64,000 nucleotides of DNA from an uncultured Phascolarctobacterium sp. (GTDB taxonomy: Bacteria; Bacillota; Negativicutes; Acidaminococcales; Acidaminococcaceae): contig NZ_CAADXO010000019.1 of assembly GCF_900753045.1 (NCBI RefSeq), positions 1-64,000 of the forward strand, given 5' to 3'. A program made the position numbers and the translations under genes. Below the pieces are notes generated by a model. The model searched no databases, was not told the DNA's origin, and worked only from the letters and a program-made list of their open reading frames with translations. This document shows, piece after piece, positions 62,556 to 64,000 of the stretch; position 1 is the first letter of the stretch; the number at the start of each line of letters is the position of its first letter.

Positions 62556-64000
62556 TTGAAGAAAATTAATTATCTTGGCAGCGCAGTGATGCTGTCTGTT
62601 TTGTTGGGCGGAGTTATGCCTGCTACTTTTGCAGACAGTATGCCAGAATATTCTCTAGATACAATGGTTGTTACGGCAACAAGAACAGAGAAGAAATTAG
62701 TTGATACACCAGCCAATGCTATGGTAATTACTAAAGAGCAAATTAAAGATCAAGGATACAGTAGTGCTTTTGAGCTTGTTACGAGTATGACACAGGCTGG
62801 TGCTATGGGTTGGCAGGATGATGGTACTGATTATAGTGGCATGTTATCCAGAATTCGCTTGCGTGGTATGGATAATGGCACATTAGTTTTAGTTAACGGA
62901 CATCCTGCTAACTTTTTAAATGCTTCTGCACTGAATCAAATTCCGCTTGATCAAATTGAAAAGATAGAGGTTGTAAAAGGTGCGGGTTCCGTTTTGTATG
63001 GACCGCAAGCTATGGCCGGCGTTATTAACGTCATTACCAAGAAACCGTCTAAAGGCCAGCAAACATCTGGTAAAGTTTTTGGCAGTATGGGCAATAGATA
63101 TAAAGATTACGGCTTAAATGTTGACTCTGAAAGAATTAGCATAGGCGGGCAAAAATCTTTCTACAAGGATTTCCCTGATTTAAGAAGACCTGCACAGGGT
63201 GGTGGCGGAGCTTTAGAAGTAGCAGATAAAAATTTAGAGCAGCTTTTCAGTACTATTCGTATTACAGATGACCTGACTGCTTCTTTAAGCCACAAGAAAT
63301 CTCACAACAGATGGCTGAGCGGTACATTTAAAAACGGTGTGAAGTCCATAACTAAGGATTGCGATTCTGATGCAACCTATAATACATATTCCTTGAATTA
63401 TGATAATGCTGATAATGGCTGGAGTGCAGGTTTGTCCTATATGGATATCTCTATGATTCAAACATATCGTTATGGTGCTGCAAACAGTTTATACAAAGGC
63501 CATAATTGGGACTTGGATGTACACAAGAAAATTAATTTCAATAATGGTAATGATACTTTAGTTCTTGGCGGTCAGGCAACTAAAGAGTATTGGAAGTCTG
63601 TTTTGGTATCCAGCAACACAGATACCGATTCTGAACGTAATAGTTATTCTTTATATCAATCATATGACCATAAGTTTAGTGATGCCTACAATATGATTTT
63701 TGGTATTAGAGAATATTGGATGGGTTCTTCTAAATTTTTGAGCAGCGAAAGAAAAATTCTTCCTCAAGTACAAGGCCTATATAAGATTAATGATACTTCA
63801 AGTGTATACTTTAATGTTGGTAAGTCTTTTGAAATGCCGCAGCTTTCTTCTAATTTCTATACTGGTTCTAAGTATGCAGTTAATCCTGATATTAAACCGC
63901 AATCTAGCTGGTCTTATGAAACAGGCTATAAATACGATAATAACAAGACTTTCTTCTCGGCAAGCATTTTCTATGTTGATGCTACTGATAAAATCATTTG
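62556..64000 (+). CDS. TonB-dependent outer-membrane receptor 5, N-terminal part (cut by window edge)
   Basis: A TTG start at 62556 follows GGAAGGATG. The frame stays open to the end of the window (481 codons), so the gene is incomplete. The product has a signal peptide ending PATFADS, TonB-box-like TMVVTATR, a plug with IRLRGMDNGTLVLVNG and IEKIEVVKGAGSVLYGPQAMAGVINVI, and the start of a barrel. Its plug differs from receptors 2-4 and starts like receptor 1 (LVDTPAN), so it is a third type with probably a different ligand. Confidence 0.9.
   Translation, partial: MKKINYLGSAVMLSVLLGGVMPATFADSMPEYSLDTMVVTATRTEKKLVDTPANAMVITKEQIKDQGYSSAFELVTSMTQAGAMGWQDDGTDYSGMLSRIRLRGMDNGTLVLVNGHPANFLNASALNQIPLDQIEKIEVVKGAGSVLYGPQAMAGVINVITKKPSKGQQTSGKVFGSMGNRYKDYGLNVDSERISIGGQKSFYKDFPDLRRPAQGGGGALEVADKNLEQLFSTIRITDDLTASLSHKKSHNRWLSGTFKNGVKSITKDCDSDATYNTYSLNYDNADNGWSAGLSYMDISMIQTYRYGAANSLYKGHNWDLDVHKKINFNNGNDTLVLGGQATKEYWKSVLVSSNTDTDSERNSYSLYQSYDHKFSDAYNMIFGIREYWMGSSKFLSSERKILPQVQGLYKINDTSSVYFNVGKSFEMPQLSSNFYTGSKYAVNPDIKPQSSWSYETGYKYDNNKTFFSASIFYVDATDKII

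Noticed and set aside
1..64000. CRISPR arrays, insertion sequences, tRNA or rRNA genes
   Set aside because: No regular direct-repeat array, transposase reading frame or tRNA/rRNA-like sequence was recognised on reading the window.

Overview
The window is a bacterial chromosome segment, probably from a Negativicutes species (a Firmicutes lineage with an outer membrane). The housekeeping genes follow Firmicutes patterns: an mraZ-to-ftsZ division cluster with DUF881 and Sbp proteins, nrdR next to ftsZ, and phoH-ybeY-cdd-era-recO. The last third encodes five TonB-dependent outer-membrane receptors. MurE carries the meso-diaminopimelate DNPR motif. An Acidaminococcaceae/Phascolarctobacterium-like organism is my guess; it is not shown by the sequence.

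Layout. 1-6 kb: an ECF-type vitamin/metal transporter (partial S component, fused two-domain ATPase, EcfT), a membrane-anchored beta-propeller protein and an ABC exporter. 6-9 kb: alaS behind a consensus promoter. 9-11 kb: a DnaA-N-like small protein, an atypical L-lactate/malate dehydrogenase and a DUF1858 protein. 11-25 kb: the dcw cluster mraZ, rsmH, ftsL, murE, murF, mraY, murD, murG, murC, ddl, ftsQ, DUF881, sbp, ftsZ; ftsI, ftsW, murB and ftsA are absent from it. 25-32.7 kb: nrdR, pgeF, a hydrolase, a cyclophilin lipoprotein, phoH, ybeY, cdd, era, a corC/hlyC-like gene and recO. era and the corC-like gene appear to use AUA and AUC start codons.

32.8-64 kb is an accessory locus and the most interesting part. 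It holds a NifH-like reductase with a NifD/NifK-like pair (cysteines spaced like P-cluster ligands, no FeMo-cofactor cysteine), two ~1239-residue CobN/HmuS-type chelatase paralogs, a radical SAM-SPASM protein, two nitrilase-family amidohydrolases, four BtuF/FecB-type lipoproteins, one FecCD permease, five TonB receptors and two MerR-type regulators. Seven promoters in the locus share one architecture: TTGACT, exactly 19 bp, then a TATAAT-like -10, with an inverted repeat ACTATA-N9-TATAGT in the spacer. This is the geometry MerR-family activators act on, and it ties the separate operons into one regulon.

Working model (inference): a metal-tetrapyrrole, or another metal-loaded chelate, is imported across the outer membrane by the TonB receptors and across the inner membrane by the lipoprotein/permease system. 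The nitrogenase-like complex reduces the macrocycle, the CobN-like enzymes remove or exchange the metal, and the amidohydrolases and radical SAM protein act on side groups. No ABC ATPase, TonB/ExbBD or chelatase AAA+ partner is encoded here. The substrate cannot be read from the sequence.
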